From positions 13,708,550 through 13,772,549 of the forward strand of contig NC_049984.1 in NCBI RefSeq assembly GCF_000003815.2: a stretch of DNA of 64,000 nucleotides, read 5' to 3'. The notes below the pieces were generated by a model that saw only the letters and a program-made list of their open reading frames with translations, was not told the origin of the DNA and ran no database searches. Every line of letters begins with the position of its first letter. The stretch's first letter is position 1. A program made the translations under genes and the position numbers. Positions 12,598-25,743 of the stretch are shown one piece after another. Source of the stretch: Branchiostoma floridae (Eukaryota > Chordata > Leptocardii > Amphioxiformes > Branchiostomatidae).

Positions 12598-12750
12598 ACA
12601 CACTCGTACGAGCTCGCATGCACAGATACACAAATATACGGACACGCCAACAGACGCGCACACACGTGGGAGCGAGCGAGCGCGCACGCACATACACACG
12701 GACACACACACACACACATGTACCGCTACCTACCTACCTACCTACCTGGG
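12520..12750. repeat. Compound microsatellite (CA)n(CT)n(CA)n(CTAC)n
   Basis: A (CA)n run at about 12527-12562 passes into (CT)n at about 12563-12582. Imperfect CA-rich sequence then runs to about 12718, and a (CTAC)n run lies at 12727-12747. Overlapping 80-135 codon frames on both strands here are artefacts of the repeat. Confidence 0.95.
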
Positions 12751-14328
12751 CCACCCGGTTGCGACAGAAAGTGAAGTGGTTGTTTTGCGACTCCCACGCA
12801 GAGAATGATCTGACCGGAGACCGTGCTTACCTAGACTGTTGGAAGCGTCAGACTCCGTCATAAACTACATGTAGTAGTTGACATATTAGGAAGAGTAAAC
12901 GGGCAGTTACCAAGGGGCCCAGCTGTTTGGGAAGCGCGGTTCGCGGGTAATAGTTGTTTTAAGAAATGCATCGTTAACATTTCCCAGAAACTGCTTAAAA
13001 CTCCCGCTACCCTTTGAATTATTGACATAACTGACAGTACTTCATGTTTTACAGCCTAGTATTCATATTAAAGGCTGTCAGAGGTGTACCACAAGACCTA
13101 TCAAGGGAGCAATAGCCTAGAAGATAAGAGCATAACTATGAGGTTCCAAAATACCTTGTCTCCGGCCTTTCGGAGTTTCCCTTATATCTTTATCCACCGG
13201 AAATATAGCACGGACATTAAGAGTACCCGGCAGTGAATGTTTGTGCAGAGAACGGGACTTTAATGCATTTTCACCGTGGCGTAACGGCGCGTTTATGGGA
13301 GGGAAAGCGTCCCGCGTGTCGCGCTCAAGTCTCAAATCGAACGTAAAGCTGGTGACATTTTGGTAGGTCGGCAATTATGGCTCCTAAATATGACTTCTCT
13401 AATGGCAGATGTCTCGGAAATTGTCTCGGTCACGGTCTGGTGGGCCCAATTTAAGTGTGCGAAGACGTGGTTCGGAGGCTAATGCTGTAGCCATGCTCAA
13501 ACTTTCAAAAGAACACGGACCAAACAGCACATTGCGCCGGCAGAATGGGCTACCTCAGGCTATGTTACGATTACTCACGTGGCTGGGCCCTCGGCTGGAG
13601 CATCCCTCGTTAAGTTAGTGATAAAATCGCACACGTCGGCCGATATGGAAAAAAGAAAAGCCACAAAAACTATCTTTACTGAACCTCAGCACGCGAGCGA
13701 CCAATCTCCAACTTAACTTCTGACGTTTACGTTTGATGTTCTTCGGCTTTGTTTTCGCTCGATGTCCATTAGAGTGACAATGGGGAGCCTAACGGCTCTT
13801 TGGAATCATCAGTAATGGTTTAGATAAAGTCCGTTAGCGGCGTATCTGTCGTGTTCTTCTCTATCTGATACAATGACAACTCTGTGGACGGTGCATCTTA
13901 GTCTCCAGGAACGTCTGATCAGACATTACGGGCAGCAGCAGAAGACAAGGATCATTCGTCTCCAAGGACGACAAAAGCCAAACTTTGAAACTGTGTTAAA
14001 GCAATTTATTTCTTCTGATTCAACCGTGTTGTCAGATCTTTTCTCTAGATCCCGTGCCTGAGATTCCGAGTGTAAATTGCTCTGACATAGTGGCTCAACT
14101 TTTAAAAGGAATTCTGACAAAGCAAAGGGATGAAAAGTTTCCCTGGCATTTGAAAGCTCTTTCCAGATCCGGTGCACCGTTTGTCAGACTTCACAAGTTT
14201 TCTGATGTATGGTTTTAAAGTTTCCGCGGCGACAGTATGGGAGGGGGAAACCTTTGAGAAACAAACCTTTTCCATGAGAATATATCATAAGGTCTTCGCG
14301 CAAGTTCAACAGCGTGAACTATTTTTTT
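12751..14328. other. Non-coding, nothing recognised
   Basis: Mixed-composition sequence without repeats that I can place. Short frames at 13409-13618 and 13873-14061 have no recognisable domain. A palindromic ACTACATGTAGT lies at about 12865-12876, one of the TACATGTA words common in this window. Confidence 0.5.
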
Positions 14329-14635
14329 ACAACCCGGGTTGGACAAATCCACTAGCCCTATTGTCCAGGGCAAGTGAAAGTGCTGATCGGGCAAGTAAGT
14401 TTTTTCCATTGAGAAAGAGATTTTTATACACTTTTTACAATCATGACATCAAGCAATGGTCAACATACAAAAATAGAGGCAATGATAAGAACTCAATTGC
14501 TGGAAGTGAAAATGCAAATAAAAGTGACATTTGAATTTTGAGCACGTCAAAAATTGGTCGTTCGGGCAAGTACGTTTTTATGCGCTTGCCCGACAGGACA
14601 AGTGAATTTTAGAAAACTTGTTTAGCTCTGAACAA
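14329..14635 (+). repeat. Dispersed-repeat-like segment with GGGCAAGT motifs
   Basis: The words TTGTCCAGGGCAAGTGAAAG, ATCGGGCAAGTAAGTTTTTT, TTCGGGCAAGTACGTTTTTA and the inverted GCGCTTGCCCGACAGG/GACAAGTGAATTTT recur within 300 bp. This gives a partly symmetric structure. I associate this combination with dispersed repeats of marine invertebrates, but that is recollection rather than a search result. The 120-codon plus frame over it is not recognised. Confidence 0.4.
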
Positions 14636-17600
14636 CTATCTAACTGTGCATTATGCAGGATAGGTATCGTTGGCGACAGTTAAATGATGTTGTCGCTATC
14701 CCCGCCCCTGGTCACGGCAGAGACGGCACGGTTGCCCGCTCAGCGGATTTGGTGGCTGCTCAGCGGCTCAGCCCGGCCCCTTTGATCGCCCCGTGTCCTG
14801 TGTTCTTACATGACATGCATTGCTGGAAGGGAAGATCTTTGCTACCGTGGAGAGACTGGCTCCATCTGATACGTCATTCTCTGTCTGATTCCATGGGCAA
14901 TTTCATACTGTTTTCGTTTTGTGTCGAGTTGTGGCAACACATACAAGCAAGTTACGGGGTTACCCATTAATCAATTAGCACAATGGCATTCAAGTAGTGG
15001 TATACGTAACGTATACGGTTAACGTAACAGCACTTCCAGAGCCCATGTACTTTTTCGAATATTCAGAACCGGGAGCCCATCAGAAATGGTGGGTCATTTC
15101 ACTCACGTGTATTGTATGGTTGAAAGGTGTGGATGATGGCATCAGTGAAAAGGTTAGGGTACAATACAAGACTTTATTCTAGTTAGCTTAAAGATATTAC
15201 TCAAAGTTTATAACTCAGTGGACATAACGATGCCATGTATAACGATATTTACGGCAGCGTATCGCTTAAAATATATCCAGAGTTTACCTTATTGTCTCTA
15301 CTTCATGCACAGACTAGTGGTTTCTCATTTTGCAAACATGAACTTCGGATCAGGTGCGCGGGGACAGATAGTTTTCCGATATGATGCTGTCAAGACCAGG
15401 TATTTATGACCAACCAGTGTATATGGTACATAAGCTGATTATCCCGTGAACGTGTTCCCCTACCGTACAGCGTTACCCCGCCTGCGACAATATGTCAAGG
15501 ACAGCAGCCGAAACAGATCCGCATAATCTAGTTTGGCTATCCATTCATTTCCCCCTGGAAGAGCCTTAAACATTTTTCTATCTAACATATAGTTGTCTGT
15601 GGTAATCCGGACATCTTGCCACATGTTCGCTACATTTGTGGCCAGTAATGTTACGCGTACATCGTGTCCACTGGATTACTGTATTCTCCATCTAACCTTT
15701 TATCTGATGTCACCCAAGTCCGCCATATTCGTCACCGCATCAGAACAAACTTGTCTTCATTTCTTAGTCAGTCACTCGCATGCTGTCTGTGCCTTGTTGT
15801 CCTCATTTGCTGACAGCACAAAAAAGTAACAGTTTCTGCCGTCAAATCAAGTACTGCCAGTAATGCACATATTGTCTGGTGCGTTCTTATTGGCACAAAG
15901 TTTTAGGCACAAAGTTTCCCATTTTTCCACACATTCAACCATAACTCATAACCCTGACCTTCAAAAACTAGTACAGCAAGGTTAATCACTCATTCTCATT
16001 CTTAAATCTCCAACAACAGCTCCTAATAGACTAAGCGTGGTTGCACATTTATAAACGGAAGTATGAAGTGTGAAAAAAAATGCCCACACTTCATGGGTTG
16101 CACGGCACACATTTCGTCCTGAAGTTGCGGGGCTAGCAGCATTTTTCTGCGTCTGTAGCCAACGAGTAAGTAATTCGATGATGACACACATTTCAAAGTC
16201 AAGATCAAAAAGAAGTAATATCTTTCATGTACTTCGTTTGTTCTTTGTCTTTGACGTCGACGTCTCAGATGTATTTCAGTTGCTCCTTGTAGAATGAAAC
16301 GACAAGGCCGTCCTTTACAGTAGCTTCTTCTATCCGTAGCTGATCAAACCATACGTCTTGATGCATGATCCTTTTATTTGTTTCCGAGTACAGCTTTGAT
16401 TACGTTAGTCCCTTTGGTCGTCCACTGTTCCGTACCTTCCCCTTCCTTCTGAATCCGTATCTTCCCAATCAGTCATTCCTTGCCAAAAGGCGGCCGAGCG
16501 AGCCCGAACCACAAAAGTTCGCTCTTGATAAGTAACCACTCGTCCTCCGGTGATCCCAGAGCTTCCTATCGAGATTTGTCATCTCTGATCTCCCTTTTCT
16601 GTCGCCGTCTGTCAGGCGGGCGAGGTTAGGGGCGTCACGAGTTCGTCTCTGATAAGTTGAGCGGACGACAACGACAAAGAGAGCGTCACAGATGAAATAA
16701 CTCTACAGTCGACCCGTATTACCTGACAACGTCTGTCGTGATCTTCTACCCAATATGGAATGTCAACCATCAACAGCTCTGGAAACTTCTGGAAAAGTTT
16801 TTGAAAGTTTGGTTGCTAACAAATGTGTATCATAATCATGAGACTGATTTCGTATCATCTTCAAAGTGCGAGGAAATATTTCTAAGAGATATGCAAGTCA
16901 GCAAGTAGTTACGTGAATATTAGTCCACTGATTGGGAATACCTCAAGTGACAATACTGCAACATTTGCCCATCCTGCAATTGTGACCAAAACGTGTCAGT
17001 GCTGGATACGATACTAAATTGTATTGACGAACTTTATTGCACATTTCCGCTCTAGGGGGATTATTACAAGTCCATGGGTTTACACACACAGATGTGGTTG
17101 AAGCCAAAAATTGACTGTTATGATAGTGTCATACAGCTGCACAATTACTGATGTAACATCTATTGTCAGACGTAAATTGGTGGTTAATCGTTGAGGATGA
17201 TATGCAAAACCACGAATCTTGTGCCTCGGAAAACATAATCTAGTCGCTCAATGCGCGAACATATGCCCAAGGTACGCTGAATACGGTATGAATCCTCCAA
17301 ACCCACGTCAGCGGTGATCAGCTGCACGGAGTGCGTGACATTTCCCAAGTAAGAACCGCCGCGTGAAGACGATAATGGTTCCTAACGATCTCACAAATTG
17401 ACATCGCGACAGGCCCGCGTTGCTAGTGGTGAAAATCCATAAACATGTCATCGCCTAAAATCTGCAGAATTGGATTTACGCTGTGCAGGGGACAGAGGTG
17501 ATTTGGTAAGTACTCCCGCGGGCGGGGATTACGGAGAAATCACGGGAAGTCATTAAATCCTGCACATGATTAAGCGTGTTCATGATCAAGTCGCACGTTC

Positions 17601-18403
17601 AACGTCACACATAACAAACTCACCATCTTACAGAAAATAGTCTGAAGGACAAAAAGTCAGCAAAATCAACCCACGAAAGCATTTCAATGAGTGTAAACAT
17701 GGTTATATCAATTTTACCGACTAGATGGATTTTCTTGGCGATTTTTCAAGGGTACGTATGAGTATCAATCCATCGCCACCGATCTACAACTTCATATCTA
17801 TCTCAAGTAATCGTATGACGGGCAAATATAACCTTCAACATAAGATAGTACAAGATGGTAGGTATCGTACAGGTTACCGTAGATACCATACAGGAATGGT
17901 GATGCGAATCACCTGCAATTTTTGTCGTTTTCCGTGAGGTACCACAAATGATCTTCACCGTGTTCGCACACTGGCGCCAATCCAACGTTTGAACGGGAAT
18001 GCCGAACGACCGTGACTAGTTCATGACTGAGGGGACAGCTAATTAGACTACATTTTATGGCTATACTAAGGTTTTCATCGACTCCAATGTATGAACATAA
18101 TAAGTATGGCTATCAACTTGTCCACATCCAGTTTGAGGGTGTATATTTTTTTACCACGAGAAACTTAACTCGTTATTTGCTAGTGTCCTGAGACCAATTA
18201 CTCGACAAATGGTGTAGCTATGGTGTTCAAGGAGAGAAAACTTCACGTGGCCATTTCTAGCTGAGTTTTCCTCTAATTTTACTAATCATCATGATAACCG
18301 GCTTGTCTCCAGCAATGGGAGCTATGATAATCTATATTGTCCTCGCGCAAAATTATGCAACTCGATTGTTGATAGCATCTGTGCATCACTATGGCAGTCT
18401 TTT
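14636..18403. other. Non-coding; CNE-like blocks at about 16.44-16.72 and 17.2-17.65 kb
   Basis: No gene is recognised. The two blocks have balanced composition, CpGs and no repeats, unlike the flanking AT-rich sequence. The first has repeated GATAAGT words (16527 and 16653 areas) compatible with GATA-factor sites. A segment at about 16235-16320 resembles 2600-2690 (see findings). Near 15000-15016 there is a near-palindrome built on GTATACGT. Confidence 0.35.
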
Positions 18404-18471
18404 GATGAGTTGCCTCAGAGTGGAGAAGTGAGATAGCCATTATACAGTGTCGGGGTCCGGAGTTTCTGTAA
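18404..18471 (+). repeat. Dispersed repeat, copy A
   Basis: A core of 39 bp (18422-18460) is identical to 21744-21782, with weaker match just before it (GATGA-TTGCC-CAGAG) and after it (AGTTTCTG). The copies are 3.3 kb apart in the same orientation. Such high identity in otherwise unrelated surroundings suggests a recently moved or gene-converted short repeat. Confidence 0.85.
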
Positions 18472-19900
18472 CCTTAGATGCAGCTTTCTGTCTCTTTTGT
18501 TTGTCTCGGAAATTGATTCAACAGTTGGAAACAAACTTCTTGCCACGTGGTTTCATTATCTAACCACCCAGCCCACCTGTCCGTCGTGCCATGGATGTAG
18601 TGTGTACATCGTGCATCGGTGCCGCTGGGCACAGGTCATCTCGTTTTGTCGGCCCGACTATCTACTCAGTCCACCTTGCAGCAGGGAAAGCGCAGGGGAA
18701 CGCGGGCGGGATTAGGCACGCTCGGCTCATCAGCACACTCCACTGAGACGGGTCTACACAACAAAGACTCCGCCTGTCATCGGCGGTAAGCCGCGGTACG
18801 TGGAGGGACGAGGGAGGTGTATCTAACAGGATTTAGCTGAAGACGTCCCGGAGTCGGCTAAAGGCGCGCATGTCATCTGCATTTCCTTTCAATGTGCCTG
18901 ATACATTGAAGATTGTTCCACTCATGTAGGGGTGGGACGTGAGGACATTTTAAGGGAGACGTTTCATACTTGGCCGGGCTTACCAGACGTTGTTCCCCTT
19001 TCATAACATTAGACTTTCCTATCGTACCGTACCACCCTTACGACACATCAGAAAATTTCTGCTTTTGTGCTTCGTGGCTGCAGAATGAAGCTATGTGCAG
19101 CATTTTGCAATCTCTCTAATGGTTTATCCGATAGTGAAATTCACATTTTGCAAGTCATGTTATGATTTTTCAGGTCCAATATGTTATTATTTTGTTTGAC
19201 ACATTCGTTCCCTTTCATCTACAGATATGATAATTTTTTTTCAATGTTCAGAAACTAATCCTCCAGTTCACAGGTTTGACCAGCAACCATATTGGACGGG
19301 TGATTGCCAGCAACTCAGTTGCCTCTCACACTGATCCGGAGCAAAGAGTGTCACTGTGAAGTAGGAGGGGCGCCACTATTGAGGAAAAAGTAGGTCACAT
19401 GAAGAATCATTCTCAACGATAGCTTCATATTTTTCACCCTTTCACCTCCGACAAGGGAGTCTTCACAAGTAAGAGGGAAAATGATGACAAGCTTTCAACG
19501 CAAGGTACAAACTTCTTCAGAAGATTGTGTAAAATCCGCCTGGGTGTGCTGGACTTGACGACCAGTGTTTGTTATCTACGGTTTGGGAATTACAGAGAGG
19601 CAGTGATCGTCATTCTCGCAGAATGTGACAGAATAAGTGTACACGTGGACTTTTGAAATACTGTTAGTCCGGAGACCTGTTCATAAAGGGACTGTTCGCC
19701 ATTATCGTTTTAGAAACAACATCGTACATCTCTGCCCCCTGTGTGGATTAGAAACACGCATGGGAAACGTCAACCGTTTTAGAAATCACACTCGTATATC
19801 TTCAAATTTAAAATCATTGTGTGCATTTGCAGTGTAGTTAAGGAGGTATCCCGTGAAACCTATCCTGTTAGAAAACATCCATAATCGCTACTAATTTACG
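18472..19900. other. Non-coding, nothing recognised
   Basis: Moderate-GC sequence with short unrelated frames on the plus strand (18497-18715 and 19637-19837). The latter encodes two Cys pairs resembling half of a zinc-finger knuckle, but it lacks the paired His or Cys and any flanking exon. I do not call it a gene. Confidence 0.45.
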
Positions 19901-20700
19901 ACTTTTGTCGGGTGTATATTTAAAGGGAAGGCCATGGAGGGACGCTGGGTGTGATTAATACACACCTGCCTATCTTAAGCCAGGTGTGACAGCAGTAACG
20001 GCCTGAGAATAATGTGCCTTATATTTCACCTGTCGCATCCCGACACCCCGTGGCACCAGCGCTGCCGGCAGAAGGGGGATAACGCAAATTACCTCCTACT
20101 AAAGCCGTTTCCTGCTGACTTAGCCCCCGTCCCAGGCGCCGCCTGCAGCTATGGTACATAAAAGATAAAACAGGGAAAACTGCGTCTGGTTTCTAGGCTA
20201 ATAATATGCGGTGTGGCGACGTCCTTATCGCTGCAGACTTCGCAAACTTCTTGCAACACCGCCCCGTACTTGTGTCCGATACGAGCCCGTCCCATCCTTA
20301 TTTCTAAGCCCCCTCCCACGCCGATAACCATCGCGCACAACTGCCGCGTGTTTCCCGCCATGTCCCACTTTCCCCCGCCTCTATCTGCACCTGACAGCGC
20401 TACCGGGATCAGGGAAGTCAGTAACTTGTCATTACTGGAATTTCCTGAGGAATGACACCTGAGGTTATCACCGCCCACCAGCGTTACCTGCGCGTCCCAG
20501 GTAAAATAAGGGACGCCTCATGGCATTTGGAGGAAACTCCGATGGCACAAAAAAACGGAAATTTATAACCGTCATTAACAAGTTCAACGGGAGGGAGATG
20601 TTGTCTTCCTGCGCCTGTTTTTCTTCCCTTTTGTGGGCATGACGGGAATGGTGCTACGTACAGAGAGCGTGGAACTCGTAAAGAGACAAACAACGCACCT
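19900..20700. promoter_or_regulatory. GC-rich island with CACCTG E-box cluster
   Basis: Five CACCTG/CAGGTG hexamers occur at 19963-19968, 19981-19986, 20027-20032, 20388-20393 and 20456-20461. About 0.2 would be expected in 500 bp at random. CACCTG is the preferred E-box of Snail/Zeb-type zinc fingers and of some bHLH heterodimers. The surrounding sequence is complex, CpG-containing and free of repeats. Opposed frames 20149-20478 (minus) and 20213-20455 (plus) overlap and neither is recognisable. Confidence 0.4.
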
Positions 20701-21724
20701 ATTTGGTAACATTAACGGTACTTTAGCTCAGTTTTTGTAGCATTAACGCATGCCCCAGCACACACATATGCATGCCGAATTCTTTCACAATCCGTCCCGG
20801 TACCAGAGCATTGCCACAATGTTACCAAACGCGGCCACAGTAACTAGACATGGAAACGCTTTTCAACGTAAACGGAATCGTCAGGCGTTCAGTGAAGTCC
20901 ATTCCAGTCTGTCTTTCAGACTTCAGTTTTCATCTTTTCTACGAGAAAGGGAGCAGTGAGTTACTGAAGAGATCGCCATGCTTGTCCACGGTGGTTTTTC
21001 GGAAAGAATTTGCCATCAGACGATTCAATTACAGCCATTGAAAAGTTGCTCAAGGATGTACAGGGTTACCAGACCCATTTGTAGAACTCCCCGGCATGAA
21101 CTATTCCACCGCGACCAGGTGTGGAGGTCAGCAGCCAAGGGTTTAACGGCCAAACCTACTATACGTACAGTATGAAGACATCTGGTTGAAAACTTTGGAT
21201 GAAAGATTGCAACTTTGCTTGTTTGTTCACAGCACCACGCACAGACTACATGTAGATCAATGGTCACTCGTGGCTCTTACTGAGTTGTGCCATTTGTCGT
21301 ACAATAAAACATATCGATACATTTCGTTATATTAAAGACGTATGAAACAGGATGCAGTCATTCAAACACTTAAAAGTAGAGGCCAACGTTCCCAGTGACA
21401 TAACACTTTAAGATTTTGGTTACTCTTTATGCCTGGTGACCACTAGAGCGGCTTGTCTGGCAGTCTGCAGATTCTCGTGCTCATCCAAACTTGTAACGAC
21501 AAGCACCATGGCGCGACTACCCACTCAAACACAGTTCGTACTCGCACGGATTGTTATGACCATGAATTTTCCGTCAGCTGCTAACAAGCTTGATTGATTA
21601 GACCGCATCTCTCTCATATTGTTTTGGCATCCTTCAACCATAGGAGCTGGTCTGTGGAAAACCTTACGAGCGGAACAGTGACATTTTGAGAGAACACTGC
21701 CGAACCGACAGGAGGTACGGAAAT

Positions 21725-21800
21725 TGATGACTTGCCCCAGAGCGGAGAAGTGAGATAGCCATTATACAGTGTCGGGGTCCGGGAAGGTGCCCGAGTTTCT
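21725..21800 (+). repeat. Dispersed repeat, copy B
   Basis: Partner of 18404-18471. The 39-bp identical core is at 21744-21782. After it this copy has an extra GAAGGTGCC insertion before the shared GAGTTTCTG, so one copy has gained or lost about 10 bp. Confidence 0.85.
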
Positions 21801-23435
21801 GAAGACCAATATAATGCCCAGTTGGCTCGACAATTTGTCATGTTCAGGAGGAGTCACCCTCCCCCACAAACTAGTTATTGCCAAGAAACTACCGGATCTA
21901 AGTTAATAGTTGTCAAGATCAACACATTGCAGTCTTGGTGCAAAAACAACTCAATTATACGCGTTGAAGGTTGAAATTACTTGCAATGGTTATAATTCAG
22001 ATCCAGGCAGATCTAATCTAAGATATAATGTCAATTTTACTAATGAAATACACATAATATGTACATATCTGAGTTTAAGTGCTGCACGCAATTATTTCAA
22101 ACTTTTCTGCCAGGCAAGGAGAAAGTCTGTCCAGAAGCTATAATCCAGAGGAATTACTGTAACAAGCCGGCTCCCTTGTGTCCTTGGGGGGAGAATAACA
22201 TCCCTTCGATCCTCTACATCAACAGCGCATTATAAGTCTATAATTAATGGTCTAATCAAATCAGATTATCCCTTTCATTTAGGCGCAATTGACGGAAGAA
22301 TGGCGTCCTCTGCACGACACTCCGCACGGAAGAAACTTATCAGCTAGTCCCAAAGTTTCTCATAAATATATAATTGATGGCAGTACGAACATCAAAGACA
22401 TGCATAATTATTCTGTTCCCCACGGGGGATTTAAGTATTTGTCGCAGGCATGTGACTGCAAGGGAAGATCATTTCAAAAATGTGCGTCAGGGAGTCTGCC
22501 AGGGGAAATCAGGACGGCGTATGAAACTCTCTGGCAAGGGAGGAAAATCATCACAAGTCTGATGGATGTTTAGATATATGAGAAAAAAATATCCACAAAA
22601 TCATAACACTGATAAAACTCAACATTTGCATGCAAACATGGCTCTCATGAAACCAATTATAAATCGTAGGCCTAGAAGAGATATTTTGACCAATTTTCCT
22701 TCTTTTTTTTTCGAGATCTGTGATGCTAAAATTCAGTGGCACCCTAGATGTTGTCAGTCTAGATATAAATTTGTAATGCTTGTTATTGTAACATGGCCAC
22801 AATTACTATATTGACAGCAATAATGAAATTCATATTGATTCAGTGATAGCATGTACAAATCTTGCTTGAATGCCATCCAAAACCAGACATTGTTCAGGTA
22901 CGTAAGTGAGTTGGATCACTAAGTCTTAAAATGTGATGTACATAATATTATCATTTCTGTCAGTAGTTAGTGTACCCAACTGTTTGCATCAAATTCTCTA
23001 TAGAGTAATTCATTATATCAACACAATCCATAAAGTTATGGGCAAAACAGAATCAGCAGGAATCCTACCTGTAAGGAGACACACCAGAGAGATAAGTGAC
23101 AGTCTCCCACTCCCTGGGCACCAGCTGCAGGATTTATCAGTCCATTTGTACAAATTTGCTGTAGGTTTGTTTTACAGCAGGGACAGAGATGGCATTAAAA
23201 GCAGCGATCAGCCAGCAGGTATTCCAAACATGGCCCATATAACCACAGGCAGCATGTAGGTTTCTGTACTACTTGTCTGCTGCATATTCATCTTGTACTC
23301 ACAACTGGGTTAGTTCTATAACGTCAATAGAATAGGCAAAAAAATCCTGAACAAAAACAATTGTGTCCTAAACATTCTACATGGCATTAGCTTGTACCCA
23401 CCAAGGTACTACAAATTTTGAAATTGTTGTGACAG
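21801..23435. other. Non-coding; island at about 22.2-22.6 kb
   Basis: AT-rich background starts near here. The block around 22200-22560 and another around 23030-23260 are of higher complexity and may be conserved non-coding sequence. No gene or repeat is recognised in them. Confidence 0.35.
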
Positions 23436-23601
23436 TTTTATGTTTCTGGTTTTTACAGTGACCTTTTCATTGCAAATTTAAAACCACCACAGAAATGCTG
23501 GTTCTGTGTTCTACCTGCCGAACCCCTTCAACTGCAAACTTACAACAATTGTGTACACTCCATTTTCTCCCAACCATGAAATTAAAGCTGCATTTACAGT
23601 A
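23436..23601 (+). mobile_element. Degenerate relative of the 56.5 kb MITE
   Basis: The right part is colinear with 56580-56737: GCAAATTTAAAACCACCACAGAAATG versus a GCGAATTTAAAACCACCGCGAACATT-type block, then CTGCAAACTTA, ACCATGAAATTA, and a perfect GCATTTACAGTA terminus at 23590-23601. Most CpGs of the intact copy are TpG/CpA here, as expected for an old methylated copy. The left end is not clear. Confidence 0.6.
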
Positions 23602-23739
23602 CACTTGTATTTGATAAATGATACACAACTTTTGAGGTACATTGGCTAAAACCCCAACACCATAAAACACACGTATTAAAAATGTGAGATTCATGAACAT
23701 TTCTGGCATGTTTTCTTCCTGCCAATGGCATATGGGAGC

Positions 23740-24010
23740 ATCCCTTACTGATGGCAGGTTGGCTGTTTTACCCCAATCAGTTTCATCGTGGGATAGACGT
23801 ACGCACCACCTGGTCCCACGCTGACTCGGTCACGGGAGAGATAATGTCATATTGGTCACTCATCCATGGGCGTGTCTGTTACGTTACGCCACTCAGTACA
23901 GGTTCACTTCCTAACAGGCCACTGAGATCATCGCTACTGATATGGGAGCACGCTTCCCTGCTTCTCGGTACGATGACTGTACCCAATCTGTGACCTATCC
24001 AACACACCTG
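23740..24010. other. CNE-like island
   Basis: A short block of balanced composition in an AT-rich setting. It contains GGGATAGACGTACGC, CGTTACGCC and GTGACCTA-type words. The 80-codon plus frame at 23751-23993 is not recognisable. Conservation would need an alignment. Confidence 0.3.
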
Positions 24011-24599
24011 GGATGGTTACAGATAATATAACTTTAGAGTCTCATAAAGGCAGCAGTCCAGTAATGAAAGCTCAGAGCAATCAAGTTAAAATTTCTTTCT
24101 GCCACTAACAAAAATCATTCTCTCACTTAACAAAAGATGAATTGTTTCCATGGCAAGCCTCTTTTTATCTGAGTCCATAAAAGTATAAAGTACAGAAGTC
24201 TGAGGTACCATTTTCTGGATTCTGTTGATCTTTATAATTTACAATCAAAGTATTGTTGGGACAAAATTGGAATGCATTGTAAGTTGATTCTCACATCAAC
24301 ATTACCATAAGAGAGATGGGCAAAAACAAGTAGAATGTTACTTTCTGATGTCCACAGCTTTGTGCACACAAGTGCAAAGTTTCCTTTGGGTTGTAAATTA
24401 TGAAAACACACCTCACATCAATATCCTGAACATGCCTGACTAAACAATTCTGTTGAAAAGCTTTTGTTGGAAAGTCTCTTTGTTGTTTGGAAGAAGTTAT
24501 TTTGGAAGCTAGACAACTTTGGTGATCAAACGCTTTCCCCATCTCTACTATGCCTTTGATGTGCCCGTGTGTTTATGAAAGTGATGGATTGGTTGAGTA

Positions 24600-25260
24600 A
24601 TGGCTCCATAAAAGCCATGAATTTATGAATTCATTACAGCTAGGACATCCTGCACTTCGCTATCAGCGCAAATTTGTCAAATTACCCACGTGGACGTTGC
24701 CGTGTCCGCACACTCTTTCATCATGCCTATAATATCATATCTTTTGTCTATTCTGATGGAGGTGCGAGGCGCAAAGTGGGATGTAGTTTAATGGAATTTC
24801 TTTGTGGGGGATTCCGACAAAGGACTAAACAGCAATGAAACAACGGCAAAAATAAACTGAGCATGGCATGTTAATGCATCAGCCGTGTAATATGGAATGC
24901 TATCAAGCACGGCCCGCTATTTTGGGAGGAGTATCTCGCACATTATCCATAATCTTGATGCAGCTATTCATCAAAAGCTGATATTCCCATCTCATAACGC
25001 ACATTTCTCTGTGGAGATCAAAGGAACATGAAGCATGTTATGTATTTAGCCACATTACTCCCAACCCCATTCACCTCTGACGTCAGCTGTATTATCAACT
25101 TTAGAGGATCACAAAATTCATTATCTCTATGATACAGCATTGTAAATTCCCATCTCACGATGTTATAAAGGGAATTGAAACACAAAGAAAGAAAAATAGA
25201 GGCTTTCGTTGCATAGGCTCCTTCTTTGATCCTCGTTTCTCAAGCAAACAACGTTTTTGA
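24600..25260. promoter_or_regulatory. CNE-like island
   Basis: About 650 bp of complex sequence without repeats, bordered by AT-rich filler. It has TCF/LEF-type cores at 25017-25023 (ATCAAAG) and 25224-25230 (CTTTGAT), a TGACGTCA-like CRE near 25078, a GATTCCGACA word and several TAAT cores. No coding frame is present. I infer an enhancer-like conserved element from this density, not from any alignment. Confidence 0.4.
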
Positions 25261-25743
25261 AATTCTAACAAGCATCATTGTTGCCAAACAGTGATGTGTT
25301 GTGACAATACCTAATGCTGAAGAAGAGCTAGTATTTTGTCTGGGGACTTCATAAAGCTTGTGCATACATCATTTCCATGCTGGGAGCAAGATATTAACAG
25401 GGAAAGTGATGGATTGGTCTACAGACAAATATGCGAAGTTCTCTACTGGTTTGTCATCATGAAGAGTAATAAATTGCACCCCCTGTCAATACTAGCTATT
25501 AACCTTTTCCATACAAATAAATGTAGTGCACATTGCAGTCAATTTCATTTCTTAAAAGCATGCACACAAGTGAATGGCAGATACACAAATGCAAACATGT
25601 GGCCAGCAAACTAACTTGTAAATATGTCAGGACCTGAGGTCTAAAGTTGTTGATGGTGAAAAACTAAACACATTTGGCCAAATTCAGGGGAAGATTTACT
25701 GACACAAATGTAAATTTCTCGTACAAAAATTGCTGGTGAAGTC

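Noticed and set aside
12401-12863. Several 80-135 codon frames rich in Thr-His or Cys-Val
   Set aside because: Translations of CA/CT microsatellites.
19637-19837. Frame with CPLCG and nearby Arg/Asn repeats, resembling a zinc-finger fragment
   Set aside because: No second metal-binding pair and no flanking exon; one CxxC is too little.
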